From NCBI GenBank assembly GCA_009741485.1, contig CM019216.1:59310548-59374547 (forward strand): a stretch of 64,000 bases of DNA, written 5' to 3'. The position numbers and the translations under genes were made by a program. The DNA comes from Malurus cyaneus samueli (Eukaryota; Chordata; Aves; Passeriformes; Maluridae). Under the pieces are notes generated by a model. The model did not search any database. It worked only from the letters and a program-made list of their open reading frames with translations, and had not been told where the DNA came from. Shown piece by piece: positions 33,316-44,632 of the stretch. Within the stretch, counting starts at the first letter, position 1. Each line of letters starts with the position of its first letter.

Positions 33316-34639
33316 ATGCTGTATGCCCTTCCTATGGTAACACTTCACCAGTGGGAGAGTACATTTGTCCTGGGCATGGTCTTTCTGTGGCAATCCATGG
33401 TAGAACCTGGAGAAATCAGTGCTGTCTTCAAAGTTCAAGCTTGCCAGCAATACCAGACAGGATGGCTCAGGGGATCTAAACAAAAGAAGCCCTGAACTGT
33501 GGTATTTGGTGATCACACATTATTTCTTTTTCTCAAAAAGAACCAGGAAGGTTTGTCCTGCAACGATGACTACAGCACACAAAGTTTGCAGTCTGGCTCT
33601 TGGAAAAATCCTGAAGCATTACACTGATGTTCAAGAAGTTGTTTGCACCTTACTGTGCAGAGCAAAGTTTGAGTCTTGGAGACATTAATAGGTCTCACAC
33701 GTGCGTAACTAGGGAAGATTTCATCCTACTGAAAGCAAAGCAGGGGATTAGGAATTTTGCTGAATCTGAGCCTCCAAAAAACCTGAGTTGTATTGTTGGT
33801 TGGAAGTAATGACCACAGGTATGCTTTTATATCTCCAAAGTAAAAAATATCACGAATTGAAAAGGACTATTTAGACTTTGATTAAAGAACCCTTTACAGA
33901 AGTATTTGCTATGGGCTAATAACAGTTGTAACCTCTTATATTATCTTTATACATTGAGCTCTGCCTTAAAATGTGCACGGGCAGTTTCCATTGATGCATG
34001 TAAACATAAATTATTTAATAAAGAATAATTGATTTAGAATTGTAAAAAATCAGCAGCCTTGCAGAGAAAAGGGACAGCAGTAGACAGATACATTTTAAGT
34101 ACTAATGACTCTGCCTTATGAGAGTAGCTTTACCCAGTGTATAATGCATGAGTGGTAAAATAGGTCAAACCCTGGAAGCATCCACATCTTTGAAATCATT
34201 ATGAATACAATGGTTTTACTGCATCAACAATTGCATAAGAGCTCCAAAGCAAAGGCGCATGTGGAATGCAAAACATAACAAAAATCCTTGCTCTTGTGTT
34301 GCAGATTAGAGAGCTACTGCAGATTTTGGATCCCTTCCCAATTTTAATACAGTTACTTTCCCGTGGCCAGTGCTTCTACATTTTCATTTTTGTGTGTGCT
34401 AGGAATTTGCTCCTTTGTTCTTTCTGTACCGTTCATAAGATTTCAGCTGTTTGTGGTACACAAGATTTGACATATTAGCAATGATGGTCATTTTTAATCA
34501 AAGAAAAGTTTGGCCATCCCGTTTGTATTCTCCTAGAGCTTGCAGGGACGGGGGAGGGTTCCATCCCATGACATCCCATCCCCCACAAACAGGGGAAGCT
34601 AGTTCACTGCCTACCTACCACTGCAGCAAAAGTTATGTC
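33316..34639. other. Intergenic unique DNA, no gene seen
   Basis: No feature recognised beyond a possible decayed CR1 continuation at its start. Confidence 0.5.
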
Positions 34640-34800
34640 AGTGCCAGGTAATGAAAAGGCTTTGTTACTTAACAGGCAAATAATAGAGAGCCTTTGTGCA
34701 GGCATAATTACAGTGGTTTGGATATTCCTGGATTAACTCTTGGGATGAACGTTCATCTCAGTAAATCACTAATAAATATACATAAGTACCATGTCTCTCT
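34640..34800. promoter_or_regulatory. Candidate conserved block with 14-bp palindrome
   Basis: Unique sequence containing GCATAATTACAG (homeodomain core), GGATTAACTC, and the perfect palindrome GATGAACGTTCATC (34744-34757). The palindrome is certain. It could be a dimeric transcription-factor site, but I match it to no specific factor. Confidence 0.25.
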
Positions 34801-35910
34801 CTATTTTATACTCTAGTCATCTTGGTCATGCTGCTCACAGGTTTATCTGTGGCTGATTATGAAGGATGGGCTTCAATGCCCTTTGCCCATCCTTGCTGTA
34901 TGGCTGTAACATAACAATCAGAACTTCCTGCATTTTACTCCATCAATCTGTCTTCTGATAAAGGAGCAACAAGGGTTGCATAGCTTGCTGGCTGCTGGGA
35001 AGAGCAACTGGCAAATATTTGCACAGCATTTTGAAGAAGTAGAATCTGACTCATTGCAGCATCACATCAGTTTTTACATCAGTATTAACCATTAAAATTC
35101 ATGTCACTATCATCTGAAAAAAAAAAAATAACGCAGCTGCTGAGAAGCAAACCCATAAAGGGCCACATGCTATTGCTGCTCTCCTTGCACTGTTTCTTAC
35201 CTGTTATTTTTGCTGAGTTCCCATTTGTTTGAGCCAGTTCACCATACAGGTCGATGTGGGGTTTCTGAGAATAAGGGAAGGGATGCAGGGCGTGGATGGG
35301 AAATGGAGATGCCTGGACAGAGGAGCAGGAATCACCTTTGCCTGACTTCTTGCTAGTGTGAAAACCCTCCAGGTCAAAGACTGCTTTCTATGGAAAGAAG
35401 ATAAGTGTTGAAATCAGATAAGGAGCCCTAAATATTGATCACAAAGATGCCATGCATGCATGCATGTCATGCCTTCATAATTTTTGTGAAAATCAACCGA
35501 AGCCAAACACTTGGCTGGATTTGCAGCCCCTTATTTCACAGGATGACCCATAGATATAGGCAGTGGCATTTTGCCCAGTACAATTACCCTAGACTTGAGG
35601 TCTGACTGAAGAGTTCTTGATGAAAATCATGAGGCACAAGGTCCAAATATTTATCTTATACTTACAAGCAGTATTACTTAAAGTAAATTAGGCTACCTGA
35701 CAGCCATTTTCAGTCAGAGGGCTACAAAATAGCTCTCTTTGAAGGAAAAGTAAGACACAAAAGTTTATAGAGGGAAATGAAAAGTGGAAAAGTATTGCTA
35801 TTATCATGGAATAAGAGTGCTGCAAAATTGCTGTGAAAATTGGAAATCCATAATTTTATTGCCAAAGCTGGTTTTGCCTACAATAATAGTCATGAACAGT
35901 GGAGATGGAA
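34801..35910. other. Intergenic unique DNA, no gene seen
   Basis: Contains a short (CATG)4 tract at 35451-35466 and an A run at 35118-35128. No gene recognised. Confidence 0.5.
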
Positions 35911-36150
35911 AAAAAGACCCATTAGGTCATTTTTCCTGTCTTCTTCTTAATTAAGAGTGTCTCCTTGCAAGGATTTTGACTGTTTTGTTCATTTTAAAAA
36001 TAACTAAAGCAATGAGGGTTCAACTCGTTCCCTTGGGAGACCATTCAGCAGACTAACAGACCTCACTGCTATGAAATTTTTTCTCATTATCAGCATGGAT
36101 TTTTCTTTGTTCACTTTCATCCCCTTATTTCTAGTTATACTTGGTTGGAC
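35911..36150 (-). mobile_element. Ancient L3/CR1-type LINE 3' region
   Basis: The plus strand reads AAGACCCATTAGGTCAT, then TTCAACTCGTTCCCTTGGGAGACCATTC, then GCAGACTAACAGACCTCACTGCTATGAAATTTTTTCTCATTATC, then TTTCATCCCCTTATTTCTAGTTATAC in broken form. This follows the reversed 3' region of L3/old CR1 LINEs ('gatgggattccactacttcccttgggagactgttccacagtctaacagctctcactgttagaaa..'). Order and spacing are preserved over about 240 bases despite heavy divergence. The element predates the modern CR1 copies in the window. Confidence 0.7.
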
Positions 36151-37327
36151 TATTTCTGTATTACATCAAATTCCACCATTTCATTTCACATACATGTTTC
36201 TTTCCCAAGGCAGATTCTGGGCTAAATCCGAGCTACGCTGAAGGAACTGGATGCAAACTCAGAGCAGTGATTGGCTGTAATAGGTCCTATTTTTATTACA
36301 CATTGAGCACACAAAGAGAATTGCTTTTAAATTCTGAATGGGAAATCTGAAAATCAATTTTTTTTCTTCAGGGATTCTTTATTTTTTTTCCCCGAGTATA
36401 TGGCTGCCTGCTTCTCAAATCCACTTAAGCACTTAAAAAGCAGCTTACAGACACCAGATTCTTCCCCTGCAAGAAAACGGAACTGACATGCTGGAGCTGC
36501 AAATCACATAGTAGTTCACATTTAAAGGGAAGGAATGTCTTATTTACTACAGGAGCATATCTTTGCTCAAATAGTTAGCTAAGGGTGAATGTGTTCTCTG
36601 CAAAAGGTCACAACAGGGTAGGTACCACTTAAGTCTCAATTATGATCTATTTATCTCCCTCTGAAACTTTCCCTAATTGGGAGATTCTGGGAATTTTTCT
36701 CCATTTAGCTATATTTTGGATGTTTCACTCTCTCTGGGAGAAGGCATTTTAGAAGAGCCAATTAAATACCATCAATGATGATGTGAAGTAGACAGTGTAG
36801 CAAGAGAAAACTGTAGGCACTTAAATAATATTGTCAACTAATATTATGCATGATGCTCCTCTTTATTTTCACCCATTCTCAGGTATCTAACACCTTTAAC
36901 ATTCAATCACCTGTAAAGAAAATGAAAGCTTTATTGAAAAATCTCTTTTTTATTACTCAGGAAACAGTGAGGAAAACACAGAATATAAAACAAGTCTTCC
37001 AACTAGTGTTAAGCAGGGAGAATGTGCAAACAAACTGCCAAAAAAAAAATGAACAAACAAATTTCAGAAGCTTAATATTAACTTTAAATTGAACTAATGA
37101 AATTATAAAGGTATTTTCTGCTTTTTCTATGAGACCTTTATTCTTTTCTTTGAAACAAATTCTCCATAAAAGGCTATTGGTCTCACCATATCACCTTCTT
37201 TCAGGCAGACAACTATTCTCAAACGGGAAAAATAAAAAATAGGACAAAATATTCACACCTGTAGCCAGATTCAAAAATCTCTGGCTAGATACCCTAAAGA
37301 GAAACTAAAATTTATGCAGAAGATCCA
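36151..37327. other. Intergenic unique DNA, no gene seen
   Basis: AT-rich with no recognised element. Confidence 0.5.
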
Positions 37328-37692
37328 ATCATAGAATTACAGAATGGTTTGGGCCAGAAGGAACCTTTAAGACCATCTAGTTTCAGTGCCCCGCCATGGG
37401 CAGGAACACCTTCCACTAGACCAGGTTGTTCACACCCCATGCAATCTGGCCTTAAACACTTCCAGGGTTGGGGCATCCACACCTTCTCTGGGCAACCTAT
37501 TCCAGTGCCTCACCATCCTCTGAATAAAGAATTTCTTCCTAATATCTAATCTAAATCTCTCTTTTAGTTTAAAACTGTTCCCCCTTGTCTTGTCACTATC
37601 TGCCTGTGTAAAAGTCATTCTCCCTCTTTTTTACAAGCCCCATTTAAGTACTGGAAGGCCCCAGTGAGGTCTCTCCAAAGCCTTCTGCAGTG
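37328..37692 (-). mobile_element. CR1 LINE, 5'-truncated 3' end
   Basis: CR1 is a non-LTR retrotransposon that copies itself by target-primed reverse transcription and ends in short repeats rather than poly-A. Plus-strand AATCATAGAATTACAGAATGG at 37329-37349 is the reversed terminal repeat. It is followed by the reversed 3' UTR (CCATGGGCAGG, CCTTCCACTAGACCAGGTTG) and the ORF2 C-terminus. The minus-strand frame at 37430-37618 reads [10 protein letters not shown] and [15 protein letters not shown], the typical CR1 ORF2 tail, and then hits a stop before the usual end, consistent with a small indel. The 5' break is near 37692 (GAGGTCTCTCCAAAGCCTTCT). It is the best preserved repeat in the window and the main taxonomic clue. 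Confidence 0.95.
37430..37618 (-). pseudogene. CR1 ORF2 C-terminal fragment
   Basis: Sixty-two open codons from the C-terminal end of the CR1 endonuclease/reverse-transcriptase polyprotein, downstream of the catalytic domains. No catalytic residues are included. The frame is lost after VFKARLHGV, where family members usually continue for some tens of residues. It is dead by truncation. Confidence 0.85.
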
Positions 37693-40300
37693 GTTCTGGT
37701 TAGTAAGCTATTGCTTTTTTCTGGGTTGCTAACTTTCAGAAGGATAATTCCGTCAAAATAGATTTCTAGATCCTCGCTTCCTGTTTCTGCTAACTCCTCC
37801 CTTGTTTAATGTTTTGCAGTTCACATAAATGAACCACTGATTTGTAAACCTCAAGTCCTTGTGAAAATAAGGACTGTTTCTTGTTCTTGTGAAAATAATC
37901 CATTCTGCACAACTTTCCCTACACTACACATTCTGGGATGAAAAATTACTCCACTGTGAAGCCTCTGGGTCTAGTCAGCTGCATGGCAGTGAAAAGAATG
38001 CGTGGATTACAGGTGGTAAAAAAATCAACATGAAAATAAAGAAATAGTTAAAACTACGTTAAAGTACCTGTGTATATCAAGAGAGAAAAAAGCCAGTGCA
38101 TTTTGGAGAATGGTAATTCTGGAGAATGGTATAGTGCACCTGTGAATTTTTAAGCTTGCTGTGTATGTGGCAGATCCTTGAAATTAGCTGGTGTGAAAAA
38201 TGTTCTTGTGGTTTCATTTCCTCTGCAGGGTTTTGGGTTAGGGTTTTGTTTTGTGGCTTTGCCTTTTGAGGGTGTTTGTTGTTTTTCTCTGTTTAAGCAA
38301 TGAAAAATGCAAGGGAAAGAAATTTACCAGTTCAAGCCCTCAAACAGCAGGTTTACCATCCTCCATACACAGTTTTACCCTGTGTTTGTCACCATTTCCT
38401 ATCTCTATTACTGCACAAATCAATCTGCTTTATCATTCTCTCCTGAAAGCATGGTGCACAATCTGGGATCTGTTTTAGAGTAAGTTTAAGTGTTATATAC
38501 ACATTCATTTTATCAGTTTATTTTTTAAAAAGCAAGTTCAGGGAACTGATGGTGGTAAAATTCACGGTAGCTTTTAGATCTTCTAGATACACCCTCTAGA
38601 GTCGTGGGCTGCTGAAAAGGAGAGCTCTGTCATTCATTAACTTAGTGCTTGATGTCCCAAACAACACTGAGCCAGAAGTGCCTGCAAGGGTTGTTCTCAA
38701 TGTAAAGCACTCCATTCCTCAAGGACCAAATGATGTGCAGCACTTTTTCCAGACAAGGGAAAAAAAAACCCAGATGCTGCAGCTCAGACTGTGACCAAGT
38801 TTTACCTTTCTCCTACTCTTGTAGGAGTCTCCTAGTCTTGTGTGACTGAGAGTAGGGAGTTTCAGAGTTGTTCTTAGAGGCATGTTTTCCCTGGTACTCA
38901 GATGTCTTCAATATTCCTTTGGACATTTTAGGAATCCTTACATCAAATGATGGGTAGTGGTTGAGACTGCTGACACTGGAAAATGTGGGAGGGCACCCTG
39001 GGATCACGATTCTCTGCGTAGAAGACTTAGGTGCCTTCCTGTCATTCAGGGAGATTATTTTGAAACTGCGTGAAACAAATCACTCCATAAAATAATTTCT
39101 ACAGTCTAAAGTTGGCCATATTAGTCCATAAATCAAACTTACGTTACATTCAGTCCCTATACTCCACTTTTCTCCTTGAAGACACTTTTCTCCTTGAAAG
39201 CCCAGGTTTCCTTACTCCAAACAGTAAATACCAGCCATTACCCTCTACATTAACTTGAGATATCTGTTTGATTGCAGTTGTACCAGGGGATGAAAGTGAA
39301 GTTGTTGTGATCATCAGATCCTTCGATTCTGAAAGTACAGTCAAGTCAAATATTTAGATTTGCTTCTTGTAAGCACTAATGTTTTCGAGAAGTCCCACAG
39401 ATAGGCTTGGCAGTCTTTCTTTCACTCCAGAAAGGTTTTGTGTCACCAGTTACACCCTAAAACACAGCGGCTCACAGGAGCAATGCAAACTGACCTTTCC
39501 AATAATGTTGCTGATGTAAGACAGCAATATATATATAGATTCATATAATGTCTTGACCAAATCTATACCACTACTACTACAGCTTCAGCTTTTCATCAGT
39601 GCATTAAGACAATAATACCAAAAAAAATTACTTCGTAAAACACTGCAGTATGTTCTTAGCAAGATTTTAGCAAAATGTAATGAAAAAACAGAGCCATCAG
39701 TCTTACTTTGTCTTTGGACAAACTAGCAAGTGAGGTGGCTTGACTTTACTGTAAGAAAGCTGTGTCTTCCTAACTCTCTAACCAGCCTTTTCTCCCAGCA
39801 TTGCTCACTGTAGGGCAGCTCCAGCAAAAGTGCCTGTAGCTCCCAGTGCAAACTGGTAGAGACAAGTTCACAGCAGGTTCCTGACACTGTTTTGTCTAAA
39901 GCCACTCAGCCATTGCATGCAGCAAAGCAGCTACTATCTTCCAGCTCCTGCTTTAGCTGTGACCAGAGGGGCTGCATTGCTGCTAGCAATGGGGAGGCAT
40001 AAGGACAATTTTTAGGAAAAAGAAAAAAATAGGAAAACCTTTGTGAAGGCAAGGGCATGGAAGTGACAGTTCAAACCAAGCAGCCTCAAAGTGCTATTAG
40101 TAATTTCAGAATCCTCTAAAAGTGTGAATAAAAGCATGAATTCAAATTAATCAATTGTCTTTTAAAGTCGCTGAGGTAGCACTCTGACTATTACCTGTGC
40201 TTTTAGAGTGCATCTCAAATGTGTCATTCAGGCTTCTGAAGACAAGAAAGATACGAATTAATCACCTTGTTACAAATTAATCAACCTGGGATTAGAGCTA
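37693..40300. other. Intergenic unique DNA, no gene seen
   Basis: Contains a tandem 18-mer at 39165-39198 and an ATATATATATAG tract near 39527. No gene recognised. Confidence 0.5.
39165..39198 (+). repeat. Tandem duplication of an 18-base unit
   Basis: CACTTTTCTCCTTGAA occurs at 39165-39180 and again, identically, at 39183-39198. The perfect match suggests a recent slippage-type duplication. Confidence 0.9.
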
Positions 40301-40302
40301 AA

Positions 40303-40430
40303 AATTTCAAAAGCACCTTAAAATGACTTAGAAATCTAATTCCCATTTTCAGAATTGACTTAGGCAGTTACATCCTGACTCTAGTCAAAAGTCAATGGGA
40401 TGATAACTCCTAAATCACTCTTAATATCTA
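40303..40430. mobile_element. Palindromic amniote MITE (GACTTAGG/CCTAAGTC type)
   Basis: The order is TTCAAAAGCACCTTAAAATGACTTAG, then CTAATTCCCATTTTCAGAATTGACTTAGG, then AAAAGTCAATGGGATGATAACTCCTAAATCACTC in broken form. This follows, nearly end to end, a palindromic repeat widespread in reptile and bird genomes: 'tgacttaggagcctaagtcccattttcaaaagtgacttagg...cattgactttcaatgggacttaggctcctaagtcac'. Both the direct and inverted halves are visible. It has no coding capacity, and is a non-autonomous DNA transposon by structure. Confidence 0.75.
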
Positions 40431-41440
40431 GAAATGTTACCCACTTCTATATGAAACACAGCGCCAAGTGCCTCTGTAGTCCCGTTTGCCCTTCAGTGGG
40501 CGTCCCGGGCTTCTGTTTTTTCATCCCTGATTTCAGTCCACACTTACCATATGCTCTTCTTAGATTTTCATTAAACATTTTGAAAGATGGAGGTTTCAAA
40601 CAGTAAGCTACTCATTCATTCATCTTTCCACGCAGAAACCTAGCATCGGTAAAACACCATTTTCAGACTTTTTTTTAACTAATGAGGAAACAATATTTTT
40701 CCTGACATTGACAGCAAAACTCCATCCACCCATTTGTCTGTTTTACAAGATGATACAGGATGTTCTACTGTCATATCTCAGACCAAGCATATGTTTTGGT
40801 CTTCTTCCAGTTACATGCCTTTTTCATAAGTTAATGGGCAATCATAGGATGGATGAAGTTTCACTTGAGTCCCAAGGAAATGGAGTAATAGTTGAACTAT
40901 CTGGTACTGCTCTTTCATTGACCAGATTACAATAAAGTCCCCTTTTTTGTTCCTTGGGGCATTGGAAATATCTTTTTATTTCTCCATCTCTGTCCCCTTC
41001 TACCCTGTGTCTGTCTTGTCCATTGTATTTGCAACATTATGCTGGGAGCACTTCTGTCACAAATGTCTGATTCCACTACGGCACAAGCTGTAGGAAATAA
41101 ACTGAGGAATAGGCATGTCCAGATTACACCTATTCACAGGCATATATAAACATAGTATCTTGCTCTCTGGTACAAAAGTGATGAATTTGTCAGTGCTGGT
41201 GAATGACCAGTTAGAAAAAGGAATTAAGATAAGGCAGGGAGGCATGAACAAAAGCAAAAATCACATTCAGATCTGAAGGAAAATGATATTCACAGTAAGT
41301 CAGCAGTCATCCTGGCTTTCAGCTCTTTTTATGATTTCTCTTCCCCGCCCCCACTCACCTCCTGCTTTTTTTATTGCTTACTTTTTAGTTCTTTTGCCCA
41401 AGATTCTGTATTTTTCACTCTTTTGTCATCCTCCCTAGAC
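40431..41440. other. Intergenic unique DNA, no gene seen
   Basis: No recognisable feature. Confidence 0.5.
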
Positions 41441-41575
41441 AAAAGCACAGGACTTGGGGAAAAGGATCAGGGAAAGGGAAATTCCTATCCTGACATTTAT
41501 TTCTTCAGTGACCTTGACAAAGTCACCTAATTTATTGTTTCCCTTACTGTAACAAAACGGACAGGAATGAAAATC
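41441..41575 (+). mobile_element. MIR-type SINE
   Basis: AAAAGCACAGGACTTGGGGA matches the start of the MIR body. ATTCCTATCCTGACATTTATTTCTTCAGTGACCTTGACAAAGTCACCTAATTTATTG, in order, covers the 'attcctggctctgccact..tgtgaccttgggcaagtcacttaa' core. TTTCCCTTACTGTAA matches the tail 'gtttccccatctgtaa'. Same orientation as the copy at 25.0 kb. Confidence 0.7.
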
Positions 41576-42179
41576 AAGTCTTTTTCTAACAGTCCCAACT
41601 GCTTTGTGATCCAACCCTGTCGTCTGGGTGTGCTCTGAAAGCCCGGACTAAGCACGGATTCGAGCTGTAATTGTTATCAGTAATGCCTCGCCTCTCCCCT
41701 AGACACACTTTCTATGGCGGTCAATACCTGTTCAGCAGCCGGTCATGGTGGCAGAATAGCAATCACCAGAATAAATGCTCTGCCCTTTCTCCCAAGCCTG
41801 TTGCATCTCAATAAACTTCGCAGTGTCTCCAGCAAAGGGGGAATTCAAAAAGGGTGGTCCCAAATCAGGACTCTGAAGGGCTTTGCATTCAGAATAAGAC
41901 ACTATGGGAGTATCATGATGACAGCTGCACTTACATCACTGAAAATAATTATTCTGATCCATGAACACAAGCTAAGCCGTAAGAATGGTCTTGTAAGCAA
42001 GGTCTGTTTTAATAGAAACATAAGTATTATGCATTACAGTCTATTATAAATTGGTTGTAATTTTCTCCTGACACTCTGTGAATTAAACTAGTTAGGATAC
42101 AAAAAAAAATAACAAATGCCACAAAGCAGAAAGCAAGCTCAGTGTCTGAAGGTTAATGATTGCTCATGAAAGCTACAGA
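41576..42179. other. Unique DNA, no gene seen
   Basis: A 111-codon plus-strand open frame (41714-42049) shows no recognisable domain. Confidence 0.45.
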
Positions 42180-42425
42180 AATAAATTATCTGCCTAGGGA
42201 CACTGTCACATGATCGGCACAAAAGCTGCAACAGCCGAAAATGTTTATGTAGAGAAAAAAACACTGTCAGCATCGCAGCGCCCTTCCCCCACCGCCGGAG
42301 CGGAGTCCCGAGCCAAACAGCTGCTCCTGACTGCTTACATTAAACTAATTTGTGCTGCAACATTGCAGCTGCTTAATTTTTAGACTGAACTTTATCACCA
42401 AGAAGTGTTACAATAACAAGTGATC
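42180..42425. promoter_or_regulatory. Candidate conserved CpG-containing regulatory block
   Basis: A GC-rich core (GCATCGCAGCGCCC to GAGTCCCGAGCC, 42270-42315) with several CpGs leads into CAGCTGCTCC, TTACATTAAACTAATTTG and the perfect inverted repeat GCTGCAA-CA-TTGCAGC (42354-42369). That overlaps CAGCTG and is followed by GCTTAATTTTTAG. Paired E-boxes with homeodomain-type words in unique DNA suggest a neural-type enhancer. No exon or promoter can be shown. Confidence 0.35.
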
Positions 42426-42956
42426 CAGCCCTATCTCTGAAGAAATAGCAAGTTCCTCAACAACAAAGGCAGCTCAAGGTGCCGAAATTCTAGAAAAAAG
42501 TAGGAAGACAATGACCAAAATAGTATTTTAAATCTTAATGACCTACTCTTGCTTTTACTGAGAAAGGGCCTAAAAAATGGGTTTGCTTCTAAATTAATCA
42601 GGAGGATCAGATTATGCACCTAAGAGGACAGGGGTTGTCCCACCCCAGTATCGGGGAGCGGTCACTGAGATCCATGGCATAGGCTTATGGAGCAGCAAGG
42701 ACGAAGCAAGGTGAGGTGCTGGGGCTGCAGAGGGTCACCCACCCTTCCCAGCTGGCCATCCCTGCACCTGGCGTTGTGAGACTGCACTGCACAGAGCCAT
42801 CTCTTGCACCTCATTCACCGCGGCCGTGCCCCTTCTCTTCTCCAGGCTAGCACTGGTTTGGGGTTTGGTGTCCTGTAGCGCTGCTTGCCCATCTTTTCAG
42901 CTTCAGATTCACTGGTGTCTCCTTAAAACATTTATCGTACTCCACATGTAAAAAGA

Positions 42957-42960
<4 letters not shown>
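42426..42960. other. Unique DNA, moderately GC-rich, no gene seen
   Basis: GC rises between about 42600 and 42900, with a few CpGs (GTATCGGGGAGCGG, CACCGCGGCCGTG). No exon recognised. Confidence 0.4.
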
Positions 42961-43005
<45 letters not shown>

Positions 43006-43013
43006 AGGGGGGG
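42961..43013. repeat. T38-A8-G7 homopolymer junction
   Basis: Thirty-eight T, then eight A, then seven G, then AAACCCT. This abrupt switch of three homopolymers is unusual. It may be real slippage DNA or a consensus artefact of assembly. Confidence 0.95.
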
Positions 43014-43079
43014 AAACCCTAGCTCATTCATATCGCAACAGCTTGAAAGCCCTGACCTCCCCTCACCCCTCCCGCTGCC

Positions 43080-43520
43080 TCCCCCACCCCAATCCGAAAA
43101 AATGCGTCCTAAGGCACTGGCACCGGAGGAAGTGTTTACAGAGAGTGGTGCGCCTTGGGTAACGCAAGTGCTGCTCTTACAAAATGTCACATGTTGTTCC
43201 CCCCCTTTTCCTCTGAATTCTTTTCCTCTGTTAACATGCAGGGCTTCGTCTTTTGCTGAAGCAGACACTGACCTGAACTGGTGGTGATTGCTGCCAAATA
43301 TGCAGGCACTGTTTTGCTACATTTTGGAATTCGGCGAAGTCCATGTGTCAGGCATTTGCTTGCGCTCAGGAAACGCCAATGCTCAGACCAAAGGCCTCCC
43401 CGCCCCCTCCCACCCCCGGTGCTTGGAATGCACAGAAACTTTTCAGTTTTTAATTAGTTTTAATATGATTAATGGTTTTAGCTGCATATCTAGTTACATC
43501 CAGTATGCTTGTTAAATTTT
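43080..43520. promoter_or_regulatory. Candidate conserved regulatory block with homeodomain cluster
   Basis: CpG-containing unique sequence, followed by TTGGAATGCAC (TEAD-like GGAATG, about 43424) and a homeodomain cluster, TTTTTAATTAGTTTTAATATG then ATTAATGG, with cores at 43451-43456 and 43468-43473. GTGTTTACAG near 43132 is a forkhead-like word. There is no open frame with recognisable domains. It lies just after the T38-A8-G7 junction. Confidence 0.35.
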
Positions 43521-44632
43521 TTTTAAAAGGTAAAAAAAAAAAAAAGAAGAGAGAGAAAGGACCATTTAAATGTACCAGTCTTAGTTATTAAGAAAACAAA
43601 TGGAGATAGGGAAAAGAAAACCCACAACCCACCGAGAGAGCAATTATACAGTTAAACAAAAAGCTGTAGTTGCTCGCAGTGGTAACCGGGTTGCAGATAG
43701 ACTTTGTTGTTTGCCTGTGTGCCTCTCTGTGCCTGGGCAGGAAGAGAGGCACAGGGAATTAGCAATGCAAGAAAAGGGGTGCTCCAACAGTGCACCCCAC
43801 CTTTCCCAGCCTTCCAAAGACCAGCTAGAATGAGGAGATGCTAAATGAAATGATGGCTGCATTCTGTTCAATTTAAAAGCATAAAATAAATGCAGAGTCC
43901 CTTGGGGGAAGGGGGAGGGGTCTTTGCTTTTTATCAAAATAACATTAGTCAGACCTTTACCCAAGAGCAGGAGCTGATGGTATCTGGAGCCCATTTTATT
44001 GCACCCCAAATTTATAAAAATTGGGGTGACTGAATAAACAGGCCCCAGGGGCTTCTGACTGCTATTCATGGAGCAAAGCTGCAAATGGAAAAATATTTTA
44101 AGAAAAAATTGGGGTAAAGGAAAGAATAGCCAAGTCCCTTGCACCCTTACCAGATCTTCCTCTCAAGTTTGGCCTTTAAACCTTTAAAACTTTATGGATA
44201 TCTTAAAAGAACACCTCTGAAAGAAAAATGCAGGGGCTAAGACCCAGCCACAAAAATGGAACTCATCTGTGCAATGCAGAAGGGAATAATTGCAAGTGAG
44301 GTAAAGAAAAAAGAAGGAAAGACTATTAAGGAGTTTTTGGATCAGGAGTTTTAGGGAAAACAGGGATATTGGAAAAGGAGGCTACATCAGGTCCAGAGGG
44401 TCTGTGGCAGAATACAGAAGCTTGAGAAAACAAAAGGAGGAATCAAAAGGAAGCAGCAGCACACTCAAAGGAATATAGGCAGAGATTTACTTATTACATA
44501 GTATTTTCTTAAGTGAAGGAACTTAAATATGCAATGGGACTAAAAGCAAATATGGGTATTCAAGGATAGCTTGCAAAAAAATTTAATTTTCTCTCCCTGA
44601 AATTTCAAAGTCAAGAATATCTGTTCCAGATT
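43521..44632. other. Unique DNA with hairpin, no gene seen
   Basis: Includes an A14 run (43532-43545) and an inverted repeat, CACCCCAA (44002-44009) and TTGGGGTG (44021-44028), across a 12-base AT loop. Minus-strand open frame 43644-44144 (166 codons) has no recognisable domain. Confidence 0.45.

Noticed and set aside
43644..44144. 166-codon minus-strand open frame
   Set aside because: No recognisable domain, and it overlaps a plus-strand open frame and a hairpin. Openness is likely compositional.
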